Translations under genes and position numbers: made by a program | Shown here: piece by piece, positions 17,737 through 26,505 of the stretch | Position numbering within the stretch: position 1 is the stretch's first letter | Layout: each line of letters begins with the position of its first letter | Notes under the pieces: model-generated | Seen by the model: the letters and a program-made list of their open reading frames with translations, nothing else | The model's database searches: none | Told to the model about the DNA's origin: nothing | From: Cupriavidus sp. AU9028 | GTDB lineage: Bacteria > Pseudomonadota > Gammaproteobacteria > Burkholderiales > Burkholderiaceae | DNA: 64,000 bases | Direction: 5' to 3' | NCBI RefSeq assembly: GCF_019795295.1 | Contig: NZ_JAIMCG010000014.1 | Location: 1-64,000, forward strand

Positions 17737-18861
17737 TCAGGCAGCCTTGCGGGCCGGCCGCGAAGCGGTCTTGCGGGCAGGAGACTTTGCCGCGGTCGAG
17801 CGCTTCGACCCGGATGAGGCGCGTTTGGCGCTTGCCGACTTCGTAGCCGATCCGCCAGCGGCTTTCGCCGCCGTCTTGCGCGCGCTCTTTGCCGCCGGCT
17901 TCTTCGCGGAGCCGGCCTTGCCCGGCGACGAAGAGCGGCTGGCTGTCTTCCTGCCCGTGCTCTTGCGGGCCGGCGTTTCGTCGTCGGCTGCCTCGCTGCC
18001 GCTGTCCGCGGCGTCCTCCCGCTCGTCCTGGTCGTCCCGCTCGCTCGCCGGGCTCTTGCCGCCCCTGCGCTTGATGCTCTCGCGCAGCAGCGACATCATG
18101 TCGATCACCTCGGCAGTGCGGCGCGGTTCGGCGGCGTCCGGATCGGCGGGCGTCAGCAGATGGGTCTGGCCGGCGGCGATCTTCTGCTCGATGCGCTTCA
18201 TCAGGTCTTCCCGATAGGTGTCGTGATACGCCTCGGGAGACCAGTCTTCCTGCATGTCCTCGACCAGCTTCATCGCCATGTCGACCTCGCGCGGGCTGAC
18301 GGCATTGCGCTTGCTGGTGCTGTCCGGCAGGTTCAGCTCGTCCATCGGCAGCACTTCCTCCGCCCAGCGCATGGTGTTCAGCACCAGGGCATCGCCCGTT
18401 ACCAGTACCGCTGCCAGATGCTGCCGATTGTGGATGACGACCAGTGACAGCGCGGCGCGTCCGGTGCGGCGCAGCGTCTCGCGCAGCAACGCATAGCCCT
18501 TCTCCCCGCGCCGGTCCGGCTCCAGGTAATAGGGCGTCTCGAAGTAATAGGGCGGAATGCGCTCGGCCTCGACGAAGCTGACGATGTCCACCGTCTGTGT
18601 CGCTTCGACATTGGCCTGGCGGAAGTCCTCGTCGGACATCAGCACGTACTCGCCTTTCTCGTACTGATAGCCCTTGACGATGTTGTCCTTGTCGATGACC
18701 TTGCCGGTGCGCTTGTTGATCCGCTGGTAGCCAACCGGCGCCATGTCGCGTTCGTCCAGCCAGTCGAAGTCCAGCGCGTTGTCGCGTGCGGCGGCCTTGA
18801 GCACGACCGGGATATTGACGAGGCCGAAGGAGATGGCGCCTTTCCAGATGGTGCGGGGCAC
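17737..18861 (-). CDS. ku: Non-homologous end-joining protein Ku
   Basis: A 374-residue bacterial Ku. The core domain opens with PRTIWKGAISFGLVNIPV and includes YQRINKRTGKVIDKDNIVKG, IPPYYFETPYYLEP and DALVLNTMRWAEEVL, all diagnostic. GTG 18861 is the start that yields this opening. It forms the homodimeric ring that binds broken DNA ends and recruits LigD. Residues about 260-374 form a long Lys/Ala/Ser/Arg tail (KKPAAKSARKTAAKAAGG), like histone H1, which probably adds non-specific DNA binding. LigD lies 3 kb away on the same strand, with a sensor kinase and a small gene between them. Confidence 0.95.
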   Translation of the reverse strand: MPRTIWKGAISFGLVNIPVVLKAAARDNALDFDWLDERDMAPVGYQRINKRTGKVIDKDNIVKGYQYEKGEYVLMSDEDFRQANVEATQTVDIVSFVEAERIPPYYFETPYYLEPDRRGEKGYALLRETLRRTGRAALSLVVIHNRQHLAAVLVTGDALVLNTMRWAEEVLPMDELNLPDSTSKRNAVSPREVDMAMKLVEDMQEDWSPEAYHDTYREDLMKRIEQKIAAGQTHLLTPADPDAAEPRRTAEVIDMMSLLRESIKRRGGKSPASERDDQDEREDAADSGSEAADDETPARKSTGRKTASRSSSPGKAGSAKKPAAKSARKTAAKAAGGSATKSASAKRASSGSKRSTAAKSPARKTASRPARKAA

Positions 18862-18982
18862 GTTGCAGGTCCGTTGTGGAAGGGATGAACCGGCCCGCCA
18901 CCGGCGCCGCAAAGGCGGCACCGGGGCGGCGCCGGGGCGGCACCGAGCGGGAACGAAGCGTCGTTGCGCCCGGGGAGGGCCG

Positions 18983-21160
18983 TCAGGCGCGCTGCGGCGG
19001 CGGTGGGGGAACGTCGCCCGGCGGCGGGTCCATGACCGGCTCGTGCGGCTCGATATCGGGCACCTCCGGTTCCGGGGTGACGGGAGGGGTATCCGGGGTT
19101 TGATCGGGTTCCGGTGTCGTATGCATCCGCATGTTCTCCTGTCCGGCGCGCATCGCCGGGTTGTCGCCATGGTCGGTTCCGTCGCCGCCGGTAACGCCGT
19201 CCTGGGGTCCGGCCTGCTCCAGCAGGCGCGCCAGAACTTCAAGATCGACGGGCTTGGTCAGATGGCCGTCGAAGCCGGCGGCCTTGGTTCGCAGCTTGTC
19301 GCCCGGCTGGCCATAACCGGTCAGGGCGACGAGTTTCATGCCGCGCAGCTCGGGGATCGCCCGCAACCGCTGGGCGATCTCGAAGCCATCCATGCCGGGC
19401 ATGCCCAGGTCGAGCAGCACCAGTTCGGGCTTGTACTTGACCGCCCGGACGATTGCCGCGGCGCCGTCCAGCGCCGTGATGACGGTGTGACCCTGTGCCT
19501 CCAGCGTCATTGCCATGGCTTCGAGCGCATCGACGTTGTCATCCACCACCATCACCGTGCGCGGATGCCCCGCGGACGCGCGCCGGCTGCCAAGGGCCGG
19601 CTGCCAGCTGCGCCACGGCTGCACGGGCAGCTGCACGATGAAGCTGCTGCCATGCCCGGGCCCGAGGCTTTCCACCGAGAGGCGGCCGCCGTGCATGCTG
19701 ACCAGCCGGTGTACCAGCGACAGGCCAATGCCCGGACCATTGCCGCCGCCGCTGATGGCGATGGTGCCGTCGTCCGCCTGGCTGTCGAAGGCTTCGCGCA
19801 GCCCCTGCAGGCGTTCGGGCGACAGGCCGGTGCCGTTATCGGTGACCTTGATCGTGACGAAGCCCTGATCCGATTGCGCCTCGATCGTCAGCACGCCGTC
19901 CGGCGGCGTGTACTTGGCGGCGTTGTTCAGCAGGTTGCCGAAGATCTGCGTCAGGCGCACCAGGTCGCCGCGCACCGGCATCGGCCCCTCCGGCACCGAC
20001 AGCCGCAGCGTGTGGCCGCGCGACTCGATCAGCGGGCGGACCGTCTCGACCGCGGTACTGAGCGCGGAACGCAGCTCGACCAGGTCGTCGCGCAGCGTGA
20101 TGGTGCCCCGCGTGAAGCGCGAGATGTCCAGCAGGTCGTCGACCAGCCGGGTCAGGTGGTAAAGCTGGCGGGCGATAATGTCGCGGGCCTTGAAACTGTC
20201 CTCGCGGGAGGGCGCGCAGTGCATCAGCAGGTCCGCGGCCGAACGCATCGGCGCGAGCGGGTTGCGCAGTTCGTGCACCAGCATGGCAAGGAAGTCGTCC
20301 TTGCGGCGCTCCTCGTCGCGCAGCATCTTTTCGGCGCGCTTTTGCTGCGTGATGTCCTCGCAGACGCCGACCACGCGGTAGAACTCGCCGGCCGCGTTGG
20401 TCACCGGAAAGGCGCGGGCGCGCACATCGCGCAGTTCGCCGTCGCCCCGGATCAGCGTGAATTCGATGTCCATGCGGCCGTCGCGCAGCACGCCCTGGCA
20501 GGCCTGCTCGAAGCGCTCCCGGTCGGGCTCGGCGATCCACTGGAAGCAGCCGCGGCCGCGCTGGTGCAGCTCCTGCACGGCGTGGCCGGTCAGCGCGTCG
20601 AAGGACGGGCCGACGAACAGGAACTTGCGCTCGCTCGGATCGAAGATCCACAGCACGTCGGACAGGTTGTCCGCCAGTTGCTGGAACAGGAACTCGTTGT
20701 CGCGCAGCGCCTGGGAGGTGCGATGGAAGGCCTCCTCGGCCTGCCGCAGCCGCAGCAGCGCCTTGACGCTGGAGACCAGCTCCTCCGGCTCGACCGGCTC
20801 GACCAGGTAGCTGTCGGCGCCGTGGTCCAGTGCCTGCACGCGATGCCGGGGGTCGGTGCCGGTCCCGGAGGTATGCAGGATCAGCGTGCGGCAGCTCTGC
20901 GCATCGTCCTTGATGATGCGGCACACCTCGAGGCCGTCGATATCCGGCAGCTTCAGGTCCAGCAGCACCAGGTCAGGCGCATAGCGGCGCACCAGGGACA
21001 GCGCGGATTCGCCGGTGGCGGCTTCCAGCACCGCATAGTCGGCTTGCCGCAGAATCCGTCCCTTGATATAGCGGGCGCCCTCGTTGTCGTCTACAACCAG
21101 CACGAGAGGACGGTGGTCGCCACGGTTCCCCGCGTACGGTCGATGATCGATAAGACTCAT
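18983..21160 (-). CDS. Hybrid sensor histidine kinase (REC-PAS-HisKA-HATPase-REC)
   Basis: A 725-residue soluble hybrid kinase. REC1 (about 18-135) has VVDDNEG, Asp in LVLLDLKLPDIDG and SYLVEPVEPEE, where a Glu stands in place of the usual Lys. A PAS domain (about 150-285) follows. HisKA has MLVHELRNPLAPMRSA (His near 295). The ATPase shows FGNLLNNAAKYT (N box), KVTDNGTGL (G1) and GPGIGLSL (G2). REC2 (about 535-650) has VVDDNVDA, LVLLDLGMPGMDG and LTKPVD. The last 65 residues are Pro/Glu/Asp-rich. It lies between ku and ligD on the same strand. No membrane segment is seen, so the signal is cytoplasmic. Confidence 0.92.
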   Translation of the reverse strand: MSLIDHRPYAGNRGDHRPLVLVVDDNEGARYIKGRILRQADYAVLEAATGESALSLVRRYAPDLVLLDLKLPDIDGLEVCRIIKDDAQSCRTLILHTSGTGTDPRHRVQALDHGADSYLVEPVEPEELVSSVKALLRLRQAEEAFHRTSQALRDNEFLFQQLADNLSDVLWIFDPSERKFLFVGPSFDALTGHAVQELHQRGRGCFQWIAEPDRERFEQACQGVLRDGRMDIEFTLIRGDGELRDVRARAFPVTNAAGEFYRVVGVCEDITQQKRAEKMLRDEERRKDDFLAMLVHELRNPLAPMRSAADLLMHCAPSREDSFKARDIIARQLYHLTRLVDDLLDISRFTRGTITLRDDLVELRSALSTAVETVRPLIESRGHTLRLSVPEGPMPVRGDLVRLTQIFGNLLNNAAKYTPPDGVLTIEAQSDQGFVTIKVTDNGTGLSPERLQGLREAFDSQADDGTIAISGGGNGPGIGLSLVHRLVSMHGGRLSVESLGPGHGSSFIVQLPVQPWRSWQPALGSRRASAGHPRTVMVVDDNVDALEAMAMTLEAQGHTVITALDGAAAIVRAVKYKPELVLLDLGMPGMDGFEIAQRLRAIPELRGMKLVALTGYGQPGDKLRTKAAGFDGHLTKPVDLEVLARLLEQAGPQDGVTGGDGTDHGDNPAMRAGQENMRMHTTPEPDQTPDTPPVTPEPEVPDIEPHEPVMDPPPGDVPPPPPQRA

Positions 21161-21326
21161 TTTTATCTCGCCTGAGGACTGTCACCCGGGCAACGTTTGC
21201 AAGACAGCATCAGGCCCCGGACCCCCGCGCTGCCGCGCTTTGTAAGATTTACCACTTCAGCTCTCCAACTCTTGTAGTTGATTCCAGGCCACTTTATTTA
21301 ATGGAAAGCGCTCATCTCTCCGCTTT

Positions 21327-21677
21327 CTAGCGGCGTTTTGCTTCGCCGGAATGGGCTTCCGCGCTCGGCGCGGTGCCGCCATGCGGGCCGCTCGGGCTCA
21401 CTTCCGCCGCTTTTTGCGATACCTCGGAGGGTGGCGTGCGCGCCGTTGTCTGGCTGCCCTCGCCGAACCGCGCGGCAAGGTCATCCTGCACGCGGGCGAG
21501 CGCGTCGGCCTGTTGTTTGGCGGCTTCCGCCTCCTTGGCCTTGCGCGCGTCGGCGGCGCGCTGCTGCTCCTCGGTCGGCGCCGGGAGGCGGGCATGGAGG
21601 ACACCGGAAGCGAGGGTCAATGCCAGTACGGCAGCGATACGGCCGGCATGGCGGCCAAGGGCGTGGTCACGGTTCAT
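21327..21677 (-). CDS. Small exported Ala/Glu/Gln-rich protein
   Basis: A 116-residue protein starting MNRDHALGRHAGR. A hydrophobic stretch (IAAVLALTLASGVLHA) acts as signal peptide. The mature part has an Ala/Glu/Lys/Gln-rich amphipathic helix (EEQQRAADARKAKEAEAAKQ) and a Ser/Pro/Gly-rich disordered tail. No family is recognised. It lies between the hybrid kinase and ligD, on their strand. Confidence 0.6.
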   Translation of the reverse strand: MNRDHALGRHAGRIAAVLALTLASGVLHARLPAPTEEQQRAADARKAKEAEAAKQQADALARVQDDLAARFGEGSQTTARTPPSEVSQKAAEVSPSGPHGGTAPSAEAHSGEAKRR

Positions 21678-21788
21678 GATGGTCTCGCGCAGAATGCAAA
21701 AATCCGAAGCATGCAGTTGCATACCTGGCGAAGTGGCAAGAACCATGCCCCCTCCGTCCCCGGAGGAAGAGGGGGGCGGAAGGAGGGG

Positions 21789-24650
21789 TCAGTCTCCCTG
21801 CAGCAGCCGGATTGCCTTGCCCAGGGGCTGGCGGGTTGCCGCGTAGTCAGCCCAGGGATCGTTGCCGGCCATTTCGGCGACACGCTCGGCGCCGTTGGCG
21901 ATCGTCCAGTGCGCCCCGGAGGTCAGGGTCGGCAATTCTTCCCAGCGCACCGGGATGGACACGCCGAGGCCCGGCCGGGCGCGGGCGGAGAAGGCCGCCG
22001 CCGTGGTTGCCCCGCGCCCGTTGCGCAGATAGTCGATGAAGATCCGGCCGACCCGGTTGCGCGGGCCACTCTTGGCGACGAAGCGTTGCGGGATGGTGCG
22101 GGCGATCTGCTCGACGACCGCCTGGGCGAAGGACTTGACCGGATCCCATTCGAGACGCTTGGCGATCGGCACCACGACATGCAGCCCCTTGCCGCCGCTG
22201 GTCTTGAGGAAGCCGACGAGGCCAAGCTCCTCCAGGAACCCGCGCACCAGCGCCGCCGCCTCGACCACATGCTGCCAGGGCACGCCTTCGCCCGGATCCA
22301 GATCGAAGACGATGCGGTCCGGTTTTTCGATGGTCCGTTTGTCCGCATTCCAGGTATGGAACTCGATCACGTTCAGCTGGGCCGCGGCGACGATCCCTTG
22401 CGGGGTAGCCACTTCGATCATCGGCGGGTGGCCGGGCCATAGCGACGGATCGAGCCGGCGAATCCCCGCGATGTTCATGGTTTCGGCGTGCTTCTGGAAA
22501 AAAAGCTCGCCGCCGACGCCGGAGGGGCCGCGCACGACCGCCAGCGGCCGGCCCTGCAGCTCGACGAACATGCGCTCGGCAACGGCCTCGTAGTAGTGCA
22601 CCAGGTCGCCCTTGGTGGCGCCCGTGGAGGGATCGATCACGCGGTCGGCGTGGCTGATCCGCACCCCGGAGGCGGTACGCGAGGCGGTGCCGCCCGCCTT
22701 GCCCTTGCTCCTGGCAGCCGGCTTTGCAGCACGCTTGCGCTGGTCGTTGTCCTCGTGGTTGTCCTCGCGGTTGTCCTCGTCCAGCGTTTGCGGCGGCGGC
22801 ACCGCCTTCTCGCGGCCGATCGAGGTCGGGCTCTTGTCGGCGCGCAGACCGTGGAAGACGGCATGGCGGATCAACCCTTCCCGCGTCCAGGAGCCGAACG
22901 AGACTTCCGCGATGGTCCTGGGACGGACCCAGATTCCCTTTACCCGCGTTCCCGCAGGCATGCGTTCGAAAGGAGACTGGTCGGTGCGCAGCGCCTCCAG
23001 TCGCTCGCGCAGGGCCTGCAGCATGTCCGTGTCGAAACCGGTGCCGACCTTGCCCGCGTATACCAGCCGACCCGCTTCGTCGTGAATGCCGAGCAGCAGC
23101 GCGCCCAGGCCGGTGCGGGTACCGGCCGGCTCGGTGAAGCCGCCGATGACGAACTCCTGCCGCTCGCTGCATTTGAGCTTGATCCAGCTGTTCGAGCGGC
23201 CGCTGACATACGGCGCGTCAACCCGCTTGCCGATCAATCCTTCGAGCCGCATCCGGCAGGCGGCGGTCAGGATTTCCTCGGGACCGGCCTCGAAGCTCTC
23301 GCTGAAACGCACGTGCGCGGACACGTTGTGGGTTTCGAAGAGACGGCGCAGCACCGCACGCCGCTCGGCGAGGGCGACCTTGCGCAGGTCGTAGCCATCG
23401 TGAAAGGGCAGGTCGAAGACGAAGAAGTCGATGGACTCGGTGCGTGAGTTGTCGAAGGCGTTCTGCAGCGCCTGGAAGTCGGTGGTGCCGTCCTTGCCGA
23501 TCACGACGATTTCGCCATCGAGCCATGCCGAGGGCAGTTTCATCGCCGCGATCGCGCGCGCCAGCGTCTTCAGCTTGGCCGTCCAGTCGTGCCCGTTGCG
23601 CGTGAAGAGGCGGACATCGTCGCCCTCGATGCGTGCGAGCAGGCGGTAGCCGTCGAACTTCACCTCATAGAGCCAGTCTTCCGGGCGCGCTGGCGGACCC
23701 TGGACCAGGGTCGCCAGCTGCGGCGCCAGCGTCAGCGGCAGCGCCGCCGGGCGCGCGCCCTCCGGCACGGGCGTATCGTCTGCCTTGCGATTGCGAGCGC
23801 GCGTCTTGCCCGCGGTGGCGTCCGCCGGCTTCTGCTCGTCCTTGCCGGCGCCGCGCGCCTTCGTCTTCGTCTTCGTCTTCCCGCCCTCGCTCGCCGCGGG
23901 ATCGGACGACGTGGCCAGCACGCTGTCCGGCAGCGCGGCCGTGATGTCGAATTCGGACGCGGGACGGGCCGCTTCGTCGCGCTCCTTGATCAGCAGCCAC
24001 GGCTCCTGCCGCTCATCGCCGCGGCCTTTCATCCGCACCAGCGTGAAGCCGCCCTGCAGCTTCTCGCCTTCCAGGCGGAACTTGAGCTTGCCATCGCGAT
24101 AGCCCTGATGCGGATCGCCTTCCGGTATCCACACCCCACGGTCCCAGACGATGACCGTGCCGGCGCCATACTGCTTCTCGGGAATGACGCCCTCGAAGGT
24201 CGCGTACTCGAGCGGGTGGTCCTCGACATGCACGCTCATCCGTTTGTCCGCCGGGTCCAGGCTTGGCCCTTTCGGGATCGCCCAGCTCTTGAGCGTGCCG
24301 TCCAGCTCCAGCCGGAAGTCGTAGTGCAGGCGCCGAGCCGCGTGCTTCTGCACGACGAAGGACAGCGCCTGCGGCGCATTGCGGGCGGACTTGCGCACGC
24401 CAGCTTGCACCGGCGCCCCGGACGGCTCGGCCGTCGTGCCGAAGTCGCGCATCTTGCGATAGCGCTGCAGCGCATCCTCCTGCGCCGGTGCTTGCGCGGC
24501 GCGGGCCGCCGCGCGCGGCTGCCTGGCCTTTGCACTGCCGGCTGCCGCGGTCGTGCGGCGCTTGCGGGTGGCAGAGCCGGCCGCCGTTGCCGGTGGGGCG
24601 GCGCCTGTGCCCGTCTTTGCGGCGGATTTGCCGGTGCGTGAGGTTGCCAT
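21789..24650 (-). CDS. ligD: Multifunctional DNA ligase D (LigD)
   Basis: A 953-residue ATP-dependent end-joining ligase in the order phosphoesterase, ligase, polymerase. The phosphoesterase (about 75-215) has SFVVQKHAARRLHYDFRLEL and HVEDHPLEYATFEG with their metal-binding His/Asp. The ligase (about 310-620) has the nucleotidyl Lys in YEVKFDGYRLLA and GLIGKRVDAPY, then an OB fold ending in PRTIAEVSF. The polymerase/primase (about 660-945) has IVFDLDPGEGV, LKTSGGKGLHV and FIDYLRNGRG. A basic Ala/Thr/Arg-rich N terminus and two low-complexity linkers, one with three EDN units, join the domains. Works with Ku on double-strand breaks. Confidence 0.95.
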   Translation of the reverse strand: MATSRTGKSAAKTGTGAAPPATAAGSATRKRRTTAAAGSAKARQPRAAARAAQAPAQEDALQRYRKMRDFGTTAEPSGAPVQAGVRKSARNAPQALSFVVQKHAARRLHYDFRLELDGTLKSWAIPKGPSLDPADKRMSVHVEDHPLEYATFEGVIPEKQYGAGTVIVWDRGVWIPEGDPHQGYRDGKLKFRLEGEKLQGGFTLVRMKGRGDERQEPWLLIKERDEAARPASEFDITAALPDSVLATSSDPAASEGGKTKTKTKARGAGKDEQKPADATAGKTRARNRKADDTPVPEGARPAALPLTLAPQLATLVQGPPARPEDWLYEVKFDGYRLLARIEGDDVRLFTRNGHDWTAKLKTLARAIAAMKLPSAWLDGEIVVIGKDGTTDFQALQNAFDNSRTESIDFFVFDLPFHDGYDLRKVALAERRAVLRRLFETHNVSAHVRFSESFEAGPEEILTAACRMRLEGLIGKRVDAPYVSGRSNSWIKLKCSERQEFVIGGFTEPAGTRTGLGALLLGIHDEAGRLVYAGKVGTGFDTDMLQALRERLEALRTDQSPFERMPAGTRVKGIWVRPRTIAEVSFGSWTREGLIRHAVFHGLRADKSPTSIGREKAVPPPQTLDEDNREDNHEDNDQRKRAAKPAARSKGKAGGTASRTASGVRISHADRVIDPSTGATKGDLVHYYEAVAERMFVELQGRPLAVVRGPSGVGGELFFQKHAETMNIAGIRRLDPSLWPGHPPMIEVATPQGIVAAAQLNVIEFHTWNADKRTIEKPDRIVFDLDPGEGVPWQHVVEAAALVRGFLEELGLVGFLKTSGGKGLHVVVPIAKRLEWDPVKSFAQAVVEQIARTIPQRFVAKSGPRNRVGRIFIDYLRNGRGATTAAAFSARARPGLGVSIPVRWEELPTLTSGAHWTIANGAERVAEMAGNDPWADYAATRQPLGKAIRLLQGD

Positions 24651-25249
24651 CGGTCGGCTCCTTGCGAGCGGCGTCGTAACTCGTCCGCCGCGCCGGTCAC
24701 GGGGCGGGCGGTTGCGGTCGCGCCGCGTTGTGCCTTTTCAAGTTTCTCCCTTGCTTATAGAAAATGCGACACCGCCGGAACATCCGCAGCGGTCCTACAG
24801 GCGTGTCGGCGAAGCCGCCGGCTTGTCGTCCAGGTGCGCGCATCGGGGCGGGGAACATCTGCACCGCTACGTAAAAACTACGAGCGGCGCGGCGGGTTTG
24901 CCCGCGCCGCTGCGCAGGAGTGCGGCACGGATCGAGGGCTTGCGATGCCGTTCCGGAGGCGTCACGCAAATGCCATATTCCCTTGTGTCTACTGGCTTCC
25001 CGTGCTCTCGCAGTCGTTCGCACAGCGGTGCCGATGGCGCTGGAGCGAAAAAAACTGGCATGCGTTTCGCGTTGACTGCCTGGCAAGCCGGACCTGCCGG
25101 TGGCGCTTCGCGAACCGCCGCAAAGCCTGCCAGAAGGTCTGTTCATCCAACGATGCCGTGGGACCGGCTGTCGCTGACGGGGCGCATCATCGCGCGTCGT
25201 TTTTTACGGCACCGGGGCATTCATGGCAAGCATCACAGGAGCGATATCT
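24651..25249. other. 599-base gap upstream of ligD
   Basis: No convincing gene is seen. TATAAG (minus strand, 24754-24759) is a weak -10 candidate for ligD. GC content is somewhat lower around 24735-24775, as expected for a promoter. The ribosome site of the next plus-strand gene is AGGAG at 25237-25241. Otherwise I see nothing in it. Confidence 0.4.
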
Positions 25250-25624
25250 ATGACCATCCGAACCGTTCTCGGCACGACCCTTGCCGCCCTCGCAATGACT
25301 GCAACCGGCGCCGCGCTGGCGCAGTCGTCGTCGATGGGCGAGCAAGGCTATCAGGGCGGCACCGCGGGGCACCAAGGCAGCTCCGCCGTCGGCGGCACGC
25401 GCGATCCGTACAGCAGCGGTGCGCGCTCCACCGACAGGTTCGACCCGTACACGCAGGGCGCCAACCAGTCGACGCAACAGAATCTGCAGCCGATGGGCAG
25501 CAGCGACCAGATGATGTCGGGCCGCTACGACCCGCGCATGGAGAACCGGGATACCCATTATCGCGACCTGGACTCGCTGGGCTCGCGCACCGGCATGCGC
25601 AGCCATTTCCTGGACGGGGCCTGA
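25250..25624 (+). CDS. Small exported protein with DPYxxGA motifs
   Basis: A 124-residue protein with a Sec signal peptide (MTIRTVLGTTLAALAMTATG, cut near A-L-A at 24). The mature part is Gly/Ser/Gln-rich and carries DPYSSGA (52-58) and DPYTQGA (65-71), plus YDPRMENRD and a terminal FLDGA. The motif is shared with the exported protein at 6689. ATG 25250 is chosen because AGGAG is eight bases upstream; an ATG at 25223 is in frame but lacks one. A strong terminator follows, so it is a single-gene unit. Confidence 0.75.
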   Translation: MTIRTVLGTTLAALAMTATGAALAQSSSMGEQGYQGGTAGHQGSSAVGGTRDPYSSGARSTDRFDPYTQGANQSTQQNLQPMGSSDQMMSGRYDPRMENRDTHYRDLDSLGSRTGMRSHFLDGA

Positions 25625-25652
25625 TCGTTAAGGGCCGGTCCACGGAATGACG

Positions 25653-25678
25653 AACGCCCGCTGACGCGGGCGTTTTTT
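25653..25678 (+). terminator. Rho-independent terminator
   Basis: AACGCCCGC-TGA-CGCGGGCGTT with a run of six T. It lies 29 bases after the small DPY-motif gene. Confidence 0.88.
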
Positions 25679-25726
25679 CGTCCTGCAAGCGGTGCGGACC
25701 GGGGCGGCCCGCAAGGCTGCGTCCGT

Positions 25727-25942
25727 CTACCGCATCGGCGGGAAGACATACCAGCCCCCGTCCCGGTGACGGAAGAAGACGATGGAGAACAGGCGGCCGG
25801 CGTGCTCGGCGGCGACGCAGGCATAGGGCACCCGCAATGCCGTGTGGCCGAAGCGCGTGACGCGCGGTGGGTTGGCATCGGAGAGCGGCAGCCATTTGCG
25901 GGCGACCGCGTGCAGGGAAAGAGGCCGGTTGGAAGTCTTCAT
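25727..25942 (-). CDS. Small hypothetical protein
   Basis: About 71 residues of unknown function (75 if ATG 25954 is used; an AGGAGG abuts that codon and lies twelve bases before ATG 25942). A basic Pro/Leu-containing segment leads into RVPYACVAAEHAGRLFSIVF and ends FRHRDGGWYVFPPM. The alternating hydrophobic residues suggest a small beta-rich fold. No signal peptide is seen. Support is the strong ribosome site and the coherent C terminus only. Confidence 0.5.
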   Translation of the reverse strand: MKTSNRPLSLHAVARKWLPLSDANPPRVTRFGHTALRVPYACVAAEHAGRLFSIVFFRHRDGGWYVFPPMR

Positions 25943-26289
25943 TGCGCTCGCCATCCTCCTGGAGGGATTGACCGGCAGGTGCCGCGCTGCATGACACCGG
26001 CGGCCTATGTCATGCAGCATAGACATCCGCACGCAGGGGCTGCGTCGGTGTGTTGCGCGCAAACGACTAGGAGGTTTGCGAATCGACCTGTCGGCACGAG
26101 GATGACAGTGGGGAATCAAAGGCGGGTGGCGAGGCCGCTGACGCGGGCGCTCTGCAAAGGAAAACGGGACCGTACCCGAAGGTATCGGTCCCGTCCGTCG
26201 GCCCGCTTCATCGAAGCGTCCGTCCACACTCAGGTGGGTTCAAGCCAGGGCTGGCTTGCGGGGGGTGCTCCCAGCAGCAGGCGCCGGCG
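25943..26289. other. Intergenic region between two small minus-strand genes
   Basis: About 347 bases with no supported gene. It holds the ribosome site of the small gene on its left and the terminator of the N/Q-repeat gene on its right (26161-26194). Nothing else stands out. Confidence 0.4.
26161..26194 (-). terminator. Terminator of the first N/Q-repeat gene
   Basis: On the minus strand ACGGGACCGATACC, a TTCG tetraloop, then GGTACGGTCCCGT, followed by TTTT. The tetraloop and long stem make it one of the strongest terminators in the window. It lies about 95 bases after the stop codon. Confidence 0.8.
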
Positions 26290-26505
26290 TTATTGCTTGC
26301 GCTGCTGGTCCTGCTGGCCCTGCTGTCTGTTCTGCTGCTGGTTTTGCTGATTCTGCTGTTGATTCTGCTGCTTCTGCTGGTCCTGCTGATTCTGCTGATT
26401 CTGCTGGTTTTGTTGATTCTGCTGGTTTTGCTGGTTTTGCTGATTCTGCTGGTTCTGCTGGTTCTGGCCCTGCGACGACTGGCCGCCCTGTTGTTGCTGT
26501 TTCAT
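26290..26505 (-). CDS. Asn/Gln-repeat (prion-like) small protein
   Basis: A 71-residue protein of extreme composition: Gln and Asn make up most of it. After MKQQQQGGQSSQGQ come nine NQQ units, then DQQ, KQQ, NQQQ and a tail with scattered Arg, Gly, Asp and Lys. There is no signal peptide, hydrophobic residue core or enzyme motif. A GGAGG element just before the ATG and a strong terminator after the gene show that it is a real transcription unit. The composition is that of prion-like, self-associating or hydrogel-forming segments. A second, distinct protein of this kind is encoded at 58962. Function unknown. Confidence 0.7.
   Translation of the reverse strand: MKQQQQGGQSSQGQNQQNQQNQQNQQNQQNQQNQQNQQNQQDQQKQQNQQQNQQNQQQNRQQGQQDQQRKQ

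Noticed and set aside
18743-21175. 810-codon plus-strand frame opposite the hybrid kinase
   Set aside because: Shadow frame; the kinase on the other strand has all expected motifs.
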